64,000 bases of DNA. Source: Paenibacillus montaniterrae (GTDB lineage: Bacteria > Bacillota > Bacilli > Paenibacillales > Paenibacillaceae). The translations under genes and the position numbers were made by a program. Under the pieces are notes generated by a model. The model made no database searches and was not told the origin of the DNA. It was given only the letters and a program-made list of their open reading frames with translations. The stretch covers positions 1 to 64,000 of the forward strand of contig NZ_BOSE01000011.1 of the NCBI RefSeq assembly GCF_018403185.1. The letters run 5' to 3'. Position 1 is the stretch's first letter. Each line of letters opens with the position of its first letter. Below, piece after piece: positions 1-8,705 of the stretch.

Positions 1-47
1 CTTAATCTTACGGCTTCTTCTTTAAATGCTTTGTCATATCTTTTCAT
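1..47 (-). CDS. IS3-family transposase OrfA, N-terminus only (runs off window)
   Basis: Reading leftwards from an ATG at 47, the first 15 codons give MKRYDKAFKEEAVRL, the typical opening of the helix-turn-helix OrfA of IS3/IS150-type elements. A GAGGGAG ribosome site lies about ten bases upstream. The rest of the gene lies outside the window. OrfA would bind the insertion sequence ends, and OrfB with the DDE domain would normally follow. It sits less than 100 bases from a CRISPR remnant, so this element probably lies between any cas genes and the array. The family call rests on a short stretch. Confidence 0.6.
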   Translation of the reverse strand, partial: MKRYDKAFKEEAVRL

Positions 48-140
48 TCGTGCTCAACTCCCTCGTCAGCTTTCATTCTATTTCATATGAGGGGGTTTTG
101 CGACTGCATTTTTATCGTAGCACTCCAAAAACGTTATACG

Positions 141-240
141 GTCGCACTCCATGCGAGTGCGTGGATTGAAAGTAACTCTGCTTGTAACTCACAAACTGTC
201 TTGTTATAGTCGCACTCCATGCTGCTGCCTAGATTGAAAC
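141..240 (+). CRISPR. CRISPR remnant: one type I-C-like repeat, one spacer, one degenerate terminal repeat
   Basis: A 32-base repeat at 141-172 starts GTCGCACTCCATGCGAGTGC and ends GTGGATTGAAAG. This is the classic type I-C repeat with its GCACTC/GAGTGC hairpin. A 36-base spacer (173-208) follows, then a second 32-base copy (209-240) with the same start and the ATTGAAAC end. Its middle is altered (GCTGCTGCCTA), which removes the hairpin. A decayed last repeat is typical of the trailer end. The stretch before 141 includes a GGGGGTTTTG run and may be the leader. No cas gene is in the window. Confidence 0.8.
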
Positions 241-309
241 TACTCGTATTTAGAATCATAATACGATCTTCAATGGAGCCCATCCCCCAATGCAACCATC
301 TCCCCAAAG

Positions 310-330
310 TCCTTGATCAAGGGCTTTTTT
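310..330 (+). terminator. short hairpin plus T-run after the CRISPR remnant
   Basis: The perfect 12-base palindrome CCTTGATCAAGG at 311-322 is followed by GCTTTTTT. It is short, but could end transcription coming from the CRISPR side before the gene at 420. Confidence 0.4.
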
Positions 331-419
331 CGCATTTTGCTTTAAGGGAACTGTATTTTTGATAAAATAGAAGCAATCGTTAAGGCGTTAATCGTGGCCT
401 AATTAGAATAGAGAGGAAA

Positions 420-965
420 GTGGCAGCGAAGTTGAGGAAGAGAATAGAAAAACGGCTATCTTATTTGCACTCGGGTGAATTATTTGCCGCGATCAGTTTT
501 ATTTTTGTTGCTTGTTATGCGAGTTACGTGTATCCCAGTCTCCGGCTATATGCCTTATTTTCTTTTTGGACATCTTTTATCCTGTTGGAACTGCTTTTAC
601 TTCAAGGTTCAATGTACTGGCATTCCAAGATAAAACGACTGAGAGAAGAGCATACAATAGCTACCCCGATTAAAATCGTTCGGCAGCTGCATCGTCTAAA
701 ATCACTGAATTTGGCCTTAATTATACTTTCAGGTCTCGCATTTATGTTTGACCTAATAAAGTGGCAGTCTTCGACTCCAACAGCCAGCTTAGTAATTGCT
801 TTTTTTATCTATGCCTTTGCGGTTCTAGAATATATAAATTATTTCCACATTCAGCTTTCGTATGACAGTATTTCTGATATTAAAAATTTATTGCAAAGCA
901 GGAGGCTGAAGCAGTCCAGTATGAATAAAGACTTCAAGCGCCTTTCTAAGTATACTGGGAAATGA
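420..965 (+). CDS. hypothetical integral membrane protein
   Basis: About 181 residues, not assigned to a family. Four hydrophobic segments are visible (roughly residues 21-40, 44-62, 98-112 and 122-140), with a basic linker between the second and third and a lysine/arginine-rich tail ending in SKYTGK. The start is uncertain. The GTG at 420 lies only three bases after GAGG, and the TTG at 432 lies rather far from it. The gene follows a weak terminator and ends about 75 bases before the AraC gene on the same strand, so the two could be co-transcribed. No function is proposed. Confidence 0.6.
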   Translation: MAAKLRKRIEKRLSYLHSGELFAAISFIFVACYASYVYPSLRLYALFSFWTSFILLELLLLQGSMYWHSKIKRLREEHTIATPIKIVRQLHRLKSLNLALIILSGLAFMFDLIKWQSSTPTASLVIAFFIYAFAVLEYINYFHIQLSYDSISDIKNLLQSRRLKQSSMNKDFKRLSKYTGK

Positions 966-1040
966 TGCGGTCAGGATTAGGCATTGAATTATTGCGGAAA
1001 CGATGGGTTGTTCATTTTAATAGACAGGTGGTTTGCAGCT

Positions 1041-1880
1041 GTGAAGGTTGATATTGAAATGGTTGCCAGGTTTTTCTCAACAGGGCTATACCTTATTAAA
1101 GGAGTTTATCGGCTTGTTATACAGCCTCAAAGCCAATTGCGCAATTTTCATACTTTCGAGCATGGTATGCTTTTCGTCGTAAACGGCTCGGCCAAAATGC
1201 TTGTTGATGGCACAATCTACATGCTCCAGCCAGGCTCGCTGCTGCACGCAGCTCCTAATATGCTGCTGGGCTCTGAGGTGCTTGGCAATGTTCCTTTTGA
1301 GTATTATTCTGTTTTTTATCAGTTAGATGATGCGGCACAGCAAGCATTTGCTGCTGAGCCAATATTCCATAATCATTTCTCGTTAGAAGGGTCAAGCTAT
1401 TCCCGAACTGCTGAAATGCTGCGTTTGCTTCATCGGCATGCCAGTGCAGCGGATGCAATCGAAATGCTGCGGGTTAAGGAGCTATTTTGCGGTGTGCTGT
1501 ATCAGGTCCTTAAAGGCAGCCATCACAATGCAAGCTCGGCTGATCCTGCCCAGAAGCTGATTAGTGAGGCTGCGGATTACATTCATGGTCATTATATGAA
1601 TACGATGACGCTTCATGAGCTTGCCGCCCTGCATGGCATGAACGAGAAGCAATTTGCTTATTATTTTCACAAATATATGGGGGCCTATCCGATAGATTAC
1701 TTGATTCAATATCGCTTGGAGCGGGCAAGCGAGCTGTTAAGAACAGGGCAATTTGCGGTGCATGATGTGGCGATAAGTGTTGGCTATGCTAATCCGTTAT
1801 ATTTCAGCAGAGCTTTCAAACGAAAATTTGGCATGTCTCCGAGCGACTATATGAATCAATGCAGCAAGCTTAATTCGTGA
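1041..1880 (+). CDS. AraC-family transcriptional regulator
   Basis: About 280 residues from a GTG at 1041 (AGGTGG ribosome site nine bases upstream); the frame is open back to 984. The N-terminal half is a cupin-like sensing domain, seen in the HGMLFVVNGSAKMLVDG and LQPGSLL stretches. The C-terminal 100 residues hold the two AraC helix-turn-helix motifs: MTLHELAALHGMNEKQFAYYF, then VHDVAISVGYANPLYFSRAFKRKFGMSPSDY. It is probably an activator of the Fur-boxed iron-type genes just downstream, as siderophore-sensing AraC proteins such as B. subtilis Btr are; that role is inferred from position only. The inducer is unknown. Confidence 0.85.
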   Translation: MKVDIEMVARFFSTGLYLIKGVYRLVIQPQSQLRNFHTFEHGMLFVVNGSAKMLVDGTIYMLQPGSLLHAAPNMLLGSEVLGNVPFEYYSVFYQLDDAAQQAFAAEPIFHNHFSLEGSSYSRTAEMLRLLHRHASAADAIEMLRVKELFCGVLYQVLKGSHHNASSADPAQKLISEAADYIHGHYMNTMTLHELAALHGMNEKQFAYYFHKYMGAYPIDYLIQYRLERASELLRTGQFAVHDVAISVGYANPLYFSRAFKRKFGMSPSDYMNQCSKLNS

Positions 1881-1930
1881 AATATTCATGTCCAATTAGG
1901 GATTTGTGCATATGCTTTGAAGAAGCGCCT

Positions 1931-1966
1931 TGCTATAATCTCTTATTGAGAATAATAATCATTATT
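1931..1966 (+). promoter_or_regulatory. extended -10 promoter with overlapping Fur box
   Basis: TGCTATAAT at 1931-1939 is an extended -10 element. A Fur box, GAGAATAATAATCATTATT at 1948-1966, follows and matches the 19-base consensus GATAATGATAATCATTATC at 16 positions. With +1 expected near 1946, the box covers the first 20 transcribed bases, a repressing position. Iron starvation should therefore switch on the genes from 2000 onward. Confidence 0.8.
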
Positions 1967-1999
1967 GGTTATGCAGCGTAGGAAGGGCGATGAAAATTG

Positions 2000-3313
2000 A
2001 TGCGAAAGAAGCAGTTATGTATTGGCTTGGCGCTGTCTGCAACATGGCTGAAAGGTAATGGCTGGCTGCGTAAGGATAGTGGGATAGAGCGTTTATATAT
2101 GCGGGATTTTTATGAAGAGCTGGCGTTGCAGGCAGAGCGTGCAAAGCTCGATTTTGTATTTAGACCAGACGCATTGGCGCTAAACATGGGGAGAGGCGGC
2201 AATATGCCAGGCAGCGGCAGCCTCGATCCAACTATTTTAATGGCGTCCATTGCTGCTGCAACGAAGCATATAGGCTTGGTTACGACGGTATCTACTACAT
2301 TTAATCCGCCTTATGTCGTTGCCAGGCAGCTGCAATCGCTGCATTGGACAAGCAGTGGCAGAGCGGGCTGGAATATTGTGACTGCACTCGCCGGATCAGA
2401 AAATTTTTCAGCGGAAGCAATGCCTGCAGCTGAAGATCGATATGCCAAGGCGCAGGAATTTCTTGAGGTAGTTAACAAGCTGTGGTCAAGCTTTCCTTAT
2501 GATGCCGTGCATATTGACCGCGAAGCAGGACAGTGGAATGGCTATGAGATGATAAAGCCGATTCGCCATCAAGGCAAGTTTTTCAATGTTGCTGGTCCTC
2601 TTAATGTTCCTGAGCACGCTACAGGTACTCCGCCATTGTTTCAAGCGGGTGCTTCGGATACGGGGAGAGACTTTGCCGCATATGCAGCTGATGCCATTTT
2701 CGCTTCAATCCCCGACAAAGAAGCGGGAATTGAGCTGCGTTATGACTTGCGGCGGCGCGCCCAAAAGCATGGTCGCAATCCAGAAGCGATTCGAGTTTTG
2801 CCTGGGCTTTACTTTTTCTTGGGTAAGACGAGCGAGGAAGCAGAGGAGCTTTATCAGGAGGCTCATGCGCATCTAAATGATGAACGGCGCCTGACTGCAC
2901 TGCAATCTATATTAGGCATTGATTGCTCACAAATGCCGCTGGATCAGCCTGTTACGCCTGAGCTGCTGCAGCTGTTGCCCGATTCCCAGCAGGCATTTCG
3001 CAGCAGGACGCACGCTAAGCTGCTGTATCGGTTAATTGCCAGAGAGCAGCCGACGTTAAAGCAGCTGCTTGCGCGTCCAGAAGTAATCGGCTCCGGGCAT
3101 TGGACAGTTGTCGGGACTGTGGAGGAGGTTTTTACTGAAATCGTGGAGTGGTATGAAGCTGGAGCGATGGATGGCATAATTGCTTTGCCTGGCGGTTCCT
3201 TGCAATCGCTGGGACTGTTTTGCGAGGAGCTTGTGCCAATGCTGGCAGAAAAGGGACTGTTCAGAAAGGAATATGCGGGTACGACTTTACGAGAGCATTT
3301 AGGAATGGTCTAG
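2000..3313 (+). CDS. FMN-dependent monooxygenase, NtaA/SnaA/DszA-type luciferase-like family
   Basis: About 437 residues, the normal length for the NtaA/EmoA/DszA/SoxA group of bacterial luciferase-like, two-component monooxygenases. Family stretches include the RAGWNIVTA-like segment (GRAGWNIVTALAGSENF), EDRYAKAQEFLEVVNKLW, and HQGKFFNVAGPLNVP. These enzymes use reduced FMN from a partner reductase to attack C-N or C-S bonds. The ATG at 2000 is preceded by an in-frame TTG (1997) and a GGAAGGG site. The Fur box and the downstream reductase and siderophore-type binding protein suggest it oxidises an iron chelate inside the cell, as EDTA and NTA monooxygenases do with their chelators. That substrate idea is inference. 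Confidence 0.85.
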   Translation: MRKKQLCIGLALSATWLKGNGWLRKDSGIERLYMRDFYEELALQAERAKLDFVFRPDALALNMGRGGNMPGSGSLDPTILMASIAAATKHIGLVTTVSTTFNPPYVVARQLQSLHWTSSGRAGWNIVTALAGSENFSAEAMPAAEDRYAKAQEFLEVVNKLWSSFPYDAVHIDREAGQWNGYEMIKPIRHQGKFFNVAGPLNVPEHATGTPPLFQAGASDTGRDFAAYAADAIFASIPDKEAGIELRYDLRRRAQKHGRNPEAIRVLPGLYFFLGKTSEEAEELYQEAHAHLNDERRLTALQSILGIDCSQMPLDQPVTPELLQLLPDSQQAFRSRTHAKLLYRLIAREQPTLKQLLARPEVIGSGHWTVVGTVEEVFTEIVEWYEAGAMDGIIALPGGSLQSLGLFCEELVPMLAEKGLFRKEYAGTTLREHLGMV

Positions 3314-3372
3314 CCGCTTAAGTCCAACAAGGTTTGATTGAATATAAATAGATTTATAGGAGGCGAAGAAGG

Positions 3373-4449
3373 TTGAAGGAGCAGCATGTTGATATTACGA
3401 TTATTGGCGGTGGCCCTGCTGGCTTGTTTGGTGCATTTTACAGCGGCTTGCGTCAGATGAAAACGAAAATTATAGAATACCAGCCTGTATTGGGTGGCAA
3501 GGTGCATGTATATCCGGAAAAAATGATATGGGATGTAGGCGGCTTGACTCCACTTTCCGGAGCTCATTTGATTGAGCAGATGGTAGCTCAAGGCTTGACA
3601 TTCAAGCCGACGGTTGTGCTTGGAGAGAAGGTCACTGCTATTTCCCGCAATGAGCAAGGAATTTTCGTTATTACTACAGCATCAGGAGAACGGCACTATT
3701 CCAAAACGGTGCTGCTGGCGATAGGCAAGGGCATTTTAAATCCGGTCAAGCTGGAAATTGAAGGTGCTGAACGCTATGAGGTTGCTAATTTGCATTATAC
3801 CGTAAAATCCTTGGAGCGCTTCAAGGACAAAATAGTGCTGATATCGGGAGGAGGCCACTCCGCAGTAGACTGGGCAAATGAGCTGGCGCCAATTGCAAAA
3901 AAGGTATATTTAACCTACCGCAAGGACGCATTAAAGGGACATGAGGCGGATGTTGCCCGTTTGGCCAACAATAGGGTTGAATGCTTGCTTAATACCTCGA
4001 TTATAAAGCTGATCGCTGCTCCTGACCATGAACGAATCGCTTCTGTAATGATGCAAAATCATGAACATGGAGATTGCTTCGAGCTAAGCATTGATGAAAT
4101 TTTTGTTAATCATGGCTATGAACGGGACAAGGAGCTGCTAAAGAACAGCAGTCTTTCCATTGAGCTGACCGAGCACGGAGTGGCAGGAACGTCGATGAGC
4201 GAAACGACAGTGCCAGGCCTGTATGCTGCTGGGGATGTGCTGGAGCATGAAGGCAAGCTGCATTTAATAGCGGGCGCATTTCAGGATGCGGCCAATGCAG
4301 TTAATAAGGCAAAGCAGTTTATTGAACCGGAGGCAAAAGCAACCGGTATGGTTTCCTCTCACAACGAGCTGTTTGCTCAAAAAAATCGTGAATTGATCAA
4401 GCATTTATATCGTGAGGATAAGCAGGCTCCGCTGCAAGATAAAGCATAA
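3373..4449 (+). CDS. ferredoxin/flavodoxin-NADP+ reductase, thioredoxin-reductase-like (YumC type)
   Basis: 358 residues from a TTG start nine bases after AGGAGG (3358-3363). The FAD-binding IGGGPAG is at residues 11-17 and the NADPH-binding SGGGHSA near 158-164. YAAGDV near the C-terminus is the usual second FAD site. The redox CxxC of thioredoxin reductase is absent, and a C-terminal tail (about 40 residues after the FAD domain) is present, both features of YumC-type ferredoxin-NADP+ reductases. It sits 59 bases after the monooxygenase, in the same Fur-controlled run. It could supply electrons to reduce ferric chelates, or reduced flavin to the monooxygenase; neither is shown by the sequence. 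Confidence 0.85.
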   Translation: MKEQHVDITIIGGGPAGLFGAFYSGLRQMKTKIIEYQPVLGGKVHVYPEKMIWDVGGLTPLSGAHLIEQMVAQGLTFKPTVVLGEKVTAISRNEQGIFVITTASGERHYSKTVLLAIGKGILNPVKLEIEGAERYEVANLHYTVKSLERFKDKIVLISGGGHSAVDWANELAPIAKKVYLTYRKDALKGHEADVARLANNRVECLLNTSIIKLIAAPDHERIASVMMQNHEHGDCFELSIDEIFVNHGYERDKELLKNSSLSIELTEHGVAGTSMSETTVPGLYAAGDVLEHEGKLHLIAGAFQDAANAVNKAKQFIEPEAKATGMVSSHNELFAQKNRELIKHLYREDKQAPLQDKA

Positions 4450-4494
4450 AAGCTGAATAAGCGATAGATCGATACTACTAGGGGGAATTTAACG

Positions 4495-5493
4495 ATGAAG
4501 CAATGGATGGTGCTTGTAGCAGTCTGCTCGTTGCTAGTGCTTGTATTGGCGGGCTGTTCAGGAAACAACCCCAACTCCAATCAACCTGAAACGAAGCAAG
4601 AGGGAGTGTCAGTTGTTAGTAACGGACAAGCTGCTTCTAGTGAAGAAAGCCCAGCGGAGGCAGCCTACCCAAGAACGATTATAGACGATGCTGGCAATGA
4701 GGTTAAGCTCGAGCAGCAGCCGCAGCGAATAGTGGTTCTTCATGCGTTGTATATGGAATATTTCTTTGCTTTGGATACACCGCCGATCGCGTCCAGCAAT
4801 GCTGAGGAGGCGCTGCAAAATTATGCAACGCTGCAGCCTTATGCCAATACTGCCGAGGTGATTGATTTGGGAAGTGGGCGCGAGATTAATTTGGAAAAGG
4901 TGATGGAGGCGGAGCCAGACGTAATCGTTACTTTTATTGGTCATGCAGAATCAATTTACGAGGGGCTGAAGCAAATAGCTCCGGTTGTACTGATCGATTA
5001 CAGCAGCAATTGGGATGAAGCGGCAATGCTTTGCGCGCAAATTATCGGCAAGGAAAACGAGGCACAGCAGCTGATCGAGGAAACGAAGGCCATTATAGCC
5101 GAGACACAAAATAAAATGGGTGCTATCCAGCAAAAAAGCTTTGCCTTGCTGCGAGTAGGAAGCAATGCTACCTTTAGTGCGCAAGGTACGAAAAACACAA
5201 ACTACTATGATCCAGATCACGGCTTCGGCTTAGGCGTGCCGAACGGCTATCCTGAGGATGGCACAGAGCTGTCGCTTGAGGCGCTTGCTGAAATGAATCC
5301 TGATTATATTATTTTGCAGCATGATATTGCGGTTTCCCAAGCTGCGGTAAAAGAGAAGGAATCGCTCGCTGTTTGGAACATGCTGGATGCTGTGAAAAAT
5401 GAGCGCATACTCTATTTTGACAACTCGTTGAATACAGGCAGCATTTTGGCGATTCGGCTTGCGGCTCAATATTTTTCCGAGCTAAACGAATAG
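4495..5493 (+). CDS. iron-siderophore ABC transporter substrate-binding lipoprotein
   Basis: 332 residues with a lipoprotein signal peptide ending LVLAGC (cysteine at residue 20) and a polar linker. The binding protein follows: PRTIIDDAGNEVKLEQQPQR and RIVVLHALYMEYFFAL are typical of FecB/FhuD-type (peripla_BP_2) proteins, as are EPDVIVTF and LEALAEMNPDYIIL. GGGGGA lies at a normal distance from the ATG. It would capture a ferric siderophore at the outer face of the membrane. No permease or ATPase gene follows, so it must share a transporter encoded elsewhere. Confidence 0.87.
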   Translation: MKQWMVLVAVCSLLVLVLAGCSGNNPNSNQPETKQEGVSVVSNGQAASSEESPAEAAYPRTIIDDAGNEVKLEQQPQRIVVLHALYMEYFFALDTPPIASSNAEEALQNYATLQPYANTAEVIDLGSGREINLEKVMEAEPDVIVTFIGHAESIYEGLKQIAPVVLIDYSSNWDEAAMLCAQIIGKENEAQQLIEETKAIIAETQNKMGAIQQKSFALLRVGSNATFSAQGTKNTNYYDPDHGFGLGVPNGYPEDGTELSLEALAEMNPDYIILQHDIAVSQAAVKEKESLAVWNMLDAVKNERILYFDNSLNTGSILAIRLAAQYFSELNE

Positions 5494-5607
5494 TGCAAGC
5501 AGCTGAAGCAATTCACCTGCAAGTGCTTGATTATCGACTGCGTCTTATATTAATGAGGAACATTTTGACGTATAATAGATTAGGTCGATAGTTAAGGGAG
5601 TGAGCAT

Positions 5608-7080
5608 ATGAAACTGCAGGAATTAATACAGCCATTATTATTCGCTAACGTTTTAGGCGAGCATGAGGTTGATGTGACGGGAATAACGAACGATTCTCGC
5701 GTCGTTCAAGATGGCTATATGTTTGTTTGTACGAGGGGAGCCAACCTGGACGGTCACCATTATATTCCCCAAGCGATTGAGCGAGGCGCCAAGGTTATTG
5801 TTGTGGAGCAGGAGCAGCAGCCGTTAGCCGGCGTTACGTTTGTCCATGTGCCCAGCACGGAAAAGGCGGCGTCCATTATGGTAGACCGCTTCTATGGCTC
5901 GCCTACTGCAAAGCTGAAGCTGATTGGCGTTACGGGAACGAATGGCAAGACGACAACGACTAATCTGATTGAGCATCTGCTGACATATGCTCAGCATCGG
6001 ACGGGTGTTATTGGCACGATTGAGATTCGTTATCCAGGCTTTCAGGAGGAAGCGAAGCTGACTACGCCGCTGTGCTACGATTTGCAGCGCTATTTTCACG
6101 AAATGCTGCAGGCCAAGGTAGAGTACACGGTCATGGAGGTTTCTTCTCATGCGCTTGATCGCGGACGCGTGCATGGCTGCCAGTTCAAAACGGCGGTGTT
6201 TACGAATTTGACACAGGATCATTTGGACTATCATCAGACGATGGAGGCTTATGGGCAAGCGAAAGGACTGCTGTTTTCGCAGCTGGGCAATGATTACGGC
6301 AACGCGCGCTTCGCTGTGCTGAATGCCGATGATCCATGGAGCAGCACCTACGAGAAAATGACCTCGGCCCAGGTGATCACGTATGGCTTGAGCGAGCAGG
6401 CACAAGTACGGGCAGCGGATATTTCGATTCGCGCGGACGGCACCAGCTTTACACTAATTACTCCGCTTGGCTCAACTACGATCAACACGACGCTCATTGG
6501 CAAATTCAACGTGTACAACTTGCTTGCCGCGATTAGCGCGGTTATTCCGGAAGGGCTGACACTGGAGCAAATTAAAGCAGCGATTGAAGGCATTCAAGGC
6601 GTTGCCGGCCGCTTTGAAACGGTGCAGCAGGGGCAGCCGTTTGCGGTTGTTGTCGACTATGCGCATACTCCGGATAGCTTGGAAAATGTGCTCGCGACCG
6701 CCAAGCAGCTAGAGCCTAACAAGCTGATTTGCGTCGTTGGCTGTGGTGGAGATCGTGATCGCACCAAGCGACCTTTGATGGCGAATATTGCAGTCGAGCT
6801 GGCTGACTATGTTTACTTCACATCAGACAATCCGCGGACAGAAGATCCAGTGGCGATTTTAGAGGATATGACGCGCGACTTGAGTGTGCAGCATTTTACG
6901 ACGATTGTAGATCGCAAGCAGGCGATCGAGGCTGCGATTGCGAATGCTCAGCAGGGGGATATTATTGTGATTGCGGGCAAAGGGCATGAAAATTACCAAA
7001 TTATCGGGACGGTCAAATCGCATTTTGATGACCGTGAAGTTGCGCGCGACAAACTGATCGAGCTCGGCTATACGAATTAA
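5608..7080 (+). CDS. murE: UDP-N-acetylmuramoyl-L-alanyl-D-glutamate--2,6-diaminopimelate ligase
   Basis: 490 residues, normal MurE length. Substrate-recognition N-terminal domain, then the ATP site GVTGTNGKTTTT (near 108-119), the Mur-ligase central domain with SSHALDRGRVHG and TNLTQDHLDYH, and a C-terminal domain with DYAHTPDSL and GCGGDRDRTKRP. SDNPRTEDP (Asp407-Arg410 being DNPR) is the motif that selects meso-diaminopimelate rather than lysine. It adds the third peptide residue to the peptidoglycan precursor in the cytoplasm. It stands alone rather than in a dcw cluster, so it may be a second MurE. GGGAGTGA precedes the ATG. Confidence 0.95.
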   Translation: MKLQELIQPLLFANVLGEHEVDVTGITNDSRVVQDGYMFVCTRGANLDGHHYIPQAIERGAKVIVVEQEQQPLAGVTFVHVPSTEKAASIMVDRFYGSPTAKLKLIGVTGTNGKTTTTNLIEHLLTYAQHRTGVIGTIEIRYPGFQEEAKLTTPLCYDLQRYFHEMLQAKVEYTVMEVSSHALDRGRVHGCQFKTAVFTNLTQDHLDYHQTMEAYGQAKGLLFSQLGNDYGNARFAVLNADDPWSSTYEKMTSAQVITYGLSEQAQVRAADISIRADGTSFTLITPLGSTTINTTLIGKFNVYNLLAAISAVIPEGLTLEQIKAAIEGIQGVAGRFETVQQGQPFAVVVDYAHTPDSLENVLATAKQLEPNKLICVVGCGGDRDRTKRPLMANIAVELADYVYFTSDNPRTEDPVAILEDMTRDLSVQHFTTIVDRKQAIEAAIANAQQGDIIVIAGKGHENYQIIGTVKSHFDDREVARDKLIELGYTN

Positions 7081-7144
7081 GCGGATGAAATCCGTAAACC
7101 AATGACACAAACGAATGCAGCATTAGCATCCACTATAAATAGAT

Positions 7145-7206
7145 AGGCGTATCGAGGCTGGCAGCTCATAGTTAAAGAGCTTCGCCAGCCTCGATACGCC
7201 TTTTTT
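7145..7206 (+). terminator. strong rho-independent terminator after murE
   Basis: AGGCGTATCGAGGCTGGC pairs perfectly with GCCAGCCTCGATACGCCT across a 26-base loop and is followed by TTTTTT. It separates murE from the convergent gene ending at 7221. Confidence 0.9.
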
Positions 7207-7220
7207 CTGTCGCAGCGCAT

Positions 7221-7766
7221 TTACTTCAGCTCTTCGGCTCCTTGCAAAAATTGCTTCATTAGCTGATTGGAAAGGATGAGCGCTTGTTCACGGTTAGCTG
7301 CCGGAGCCGACAGCATAGCTCCGTTCTGGGCATTCCATGAGCCGCCACCACTTTCATCTCTGTCCAGCAGCAAAATCGTTAACGCTTCAAAATCCTTGCT
7401 GAAAAATACTGTTCCCAAGCTGAATAGACTTGGAGAACCGTCCTCTACATAATGGTAGGTCATAGTGCCGGAGTGATCTTCACCAAGCGAAATTCTCATC
7501 AGCTTCGCACTATCTGGAATCGGCAGCTGCAGCTGTGGAAGTGAGATGTCTCCCTCAAAAAAGCGATCGCCATTCCATAAACGTCCGATTCGCCCGTCTA
7601 TGTTGACCTCTATAGGCTCCACGATTTGCTTGTTTTCTTCTCCGAGCCGATATTGGATTCCTGATACGGTAAGCTTAACGGATTTTGGAATATAGTAGAT
7701 TGCTGCAGCAATGATAGCGATCACCAGTATAATGGCAGCAGCCGATGCAATATAGCGCTTACGCAT
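7221..7766 (-). CDS. hypothetical membrane-anchored protein
   Basis: About 181 residues from the ATG at 7766 (GAGGG six bases upstream); an in-frame start 15 bases earlier is less well placed. One N-terminal transmembrane segment (about residues 5-25), then a mainly beta-rich extracellular part with a glycine patch (DESGGGSWN). No family recognised. It lies directly behind the methyltransferase (gap of about 17 bases) and is very likely co-transcribed with it. The function is unknown. Confidence 0.7.
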   Translation of the reverse strand: MRKRYIASAAAIILVIAIIAAAIYYIPKSVKLTVSGIQYRLGEENKQIVEPIEVNIDGRIGRLWNGDRFFEGDISLPQLQLPIPDSAKLMRISLGEDHSGTMTYHYVEDGSPSLFSLGTVFFSKDFEALTILLLDRDESGGGSWNAQNGAMLSAPAANREQALILSNQLMKQFLQGAEELK

Positions 7767-7783
7767 GTCGATCCCTCGCAAAT

Positions 7784-8521
7784 TTATTTAGTTACCTGCA
7801 AAAATGAGTCTGCCGCAGGCAGAAAGCGAAACGCTGTGCTGCGCAGTGTGACTTGTGCTCCAGCTTGTACAAGCTCCTGCTGCAGCTGATCCAGCTGTGG
7901 ATACAGCTCGTTGCGGAAGCCGACTAATGGATAAAGCAGCACTTTTCCGCCTTGCTTTGTAATCCGCAGCATTTCCAGTATTGCCTGCAAATGAAAGCTG
8001 TAGTCAAATTGCTCCTGATATAGAAATAAGAAGTGATTGCATAGAACTAGCTCAAATGTATGATCCGGGAATGGCAATTTCGGCAACCTTGCCGCCACAT
8101 AGCAGGCTGTTGCTTGCTCAGTCGGTGGCTGCTGCTTATCCTTGCGGTAGTGGTGAATAAATTGTTCCAGAGATTGGTGGCGAACCGCGTCATGCGCTTC
8201 AAGCGAAGCATAGTCCTTCCATACGAAGGCGTGCTGCTTGGCTGCCAGCTTTTGCGAGGCGAGCTCCAGCTCCTGCAGGCCATGCTGGTGCATAGCGTCT
8301 GGGCTAAGCTCATAAAGTGGATCACAGGCAAACGCTTGATAGCCGCGTTGTCTGAGCTCCGCTGTAAAGGAGGAAGCTCCTGCTGCCACATCAAGAATTT
8401 GACCGTGCTTGGGCAGTTCATTGTCCAGCATAAACATGCTGCAATACTCATTAAAGGAGCGGCATGTCATCGCTACTCCCGATTGTGGGTACAAGCTCTC
8501 ATTAACGTTTTCTTTACTCAT
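7784..8521 (-). CDS. class I SAM-dependent methyltransferase
   Basis: 245 residues. Motif I, ILDVAAGASSFTAELRQRG, lies near residues 42-60 and binds S-adenosylmethionine. The post-I acidic residue is in AFACDP, motif IV-like LPFPDHTFELVLCNHFLFLY lies around 150-170, and LRITKQGGKVLLYPL near 190 is the usual motif VI region. GAGGAGAGAG precedes the ATG. The substrate cannot be read from the sequence. The small membrane-anchored protein behind it is likely in the same transcript. Confidence 0.85.
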   Translation of the reverse strand: MSKENVNESLYPQSGVAMTCRSFNEYCSMFMLDNELPKHGQILDVAAGASSFTAELRQRGYQAFACDPLYELSPDAMHQHGLQELELASQKLAAKQHAFVWKDYASLEAHDAVRHQSLEQFIHHYRKDKQQPPTEQATACYVAARLPKLPFPDHTFELVLCNHFLFLYQEQFDYSFHLQAILEMLRITKQGGKVLLYPLVGFRNELYPQLDQLQQELVQAGAQVTLRSTAFRFLPAADSFLQVTK

Positions 8522-8651
8522 TTCTACTCTCTCCTCATCTAAACTAATCTCAGCCTAACTCGTCTAATTTCCTTCAGCTGCTTAGTGGCGATTGCCATAT
8601 AGCAGTTAAAACGATTATAACCAATAGCTGTCAGTTAGAAAAGGGCGAAAT

Positions 8652-8696
8652 AAAAAAAGCCCGATTCCCTATACAATATCTACAGAAAGAATCGGG
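8652..8696 (-). terminator. rho-independent terminator of the hydrolase gene
   Basis: On the minus strand CCCGATTC pairs with GAATCGGG and is followed by CTTTTTTT, ten bases past the stop of the gene at 8706. Confidence 0.85.
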
Positions 8697-8705
8697 ACTA
8701 CACTC

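Noticed and set aside
1917..1922. TTGAAG as the -35 box of the Fur-controlled promoter
   Set aside because: Only 11 bases from the -10; the extended TG motif makes a -35 unnecessary.
5565..5576. TTGACG directly next to TATAAT before murE as a promoter
   Set aside because: The two boxes touch, so they cannot be a -35/-10 pair; TATAAT alone may still be a -10 box.
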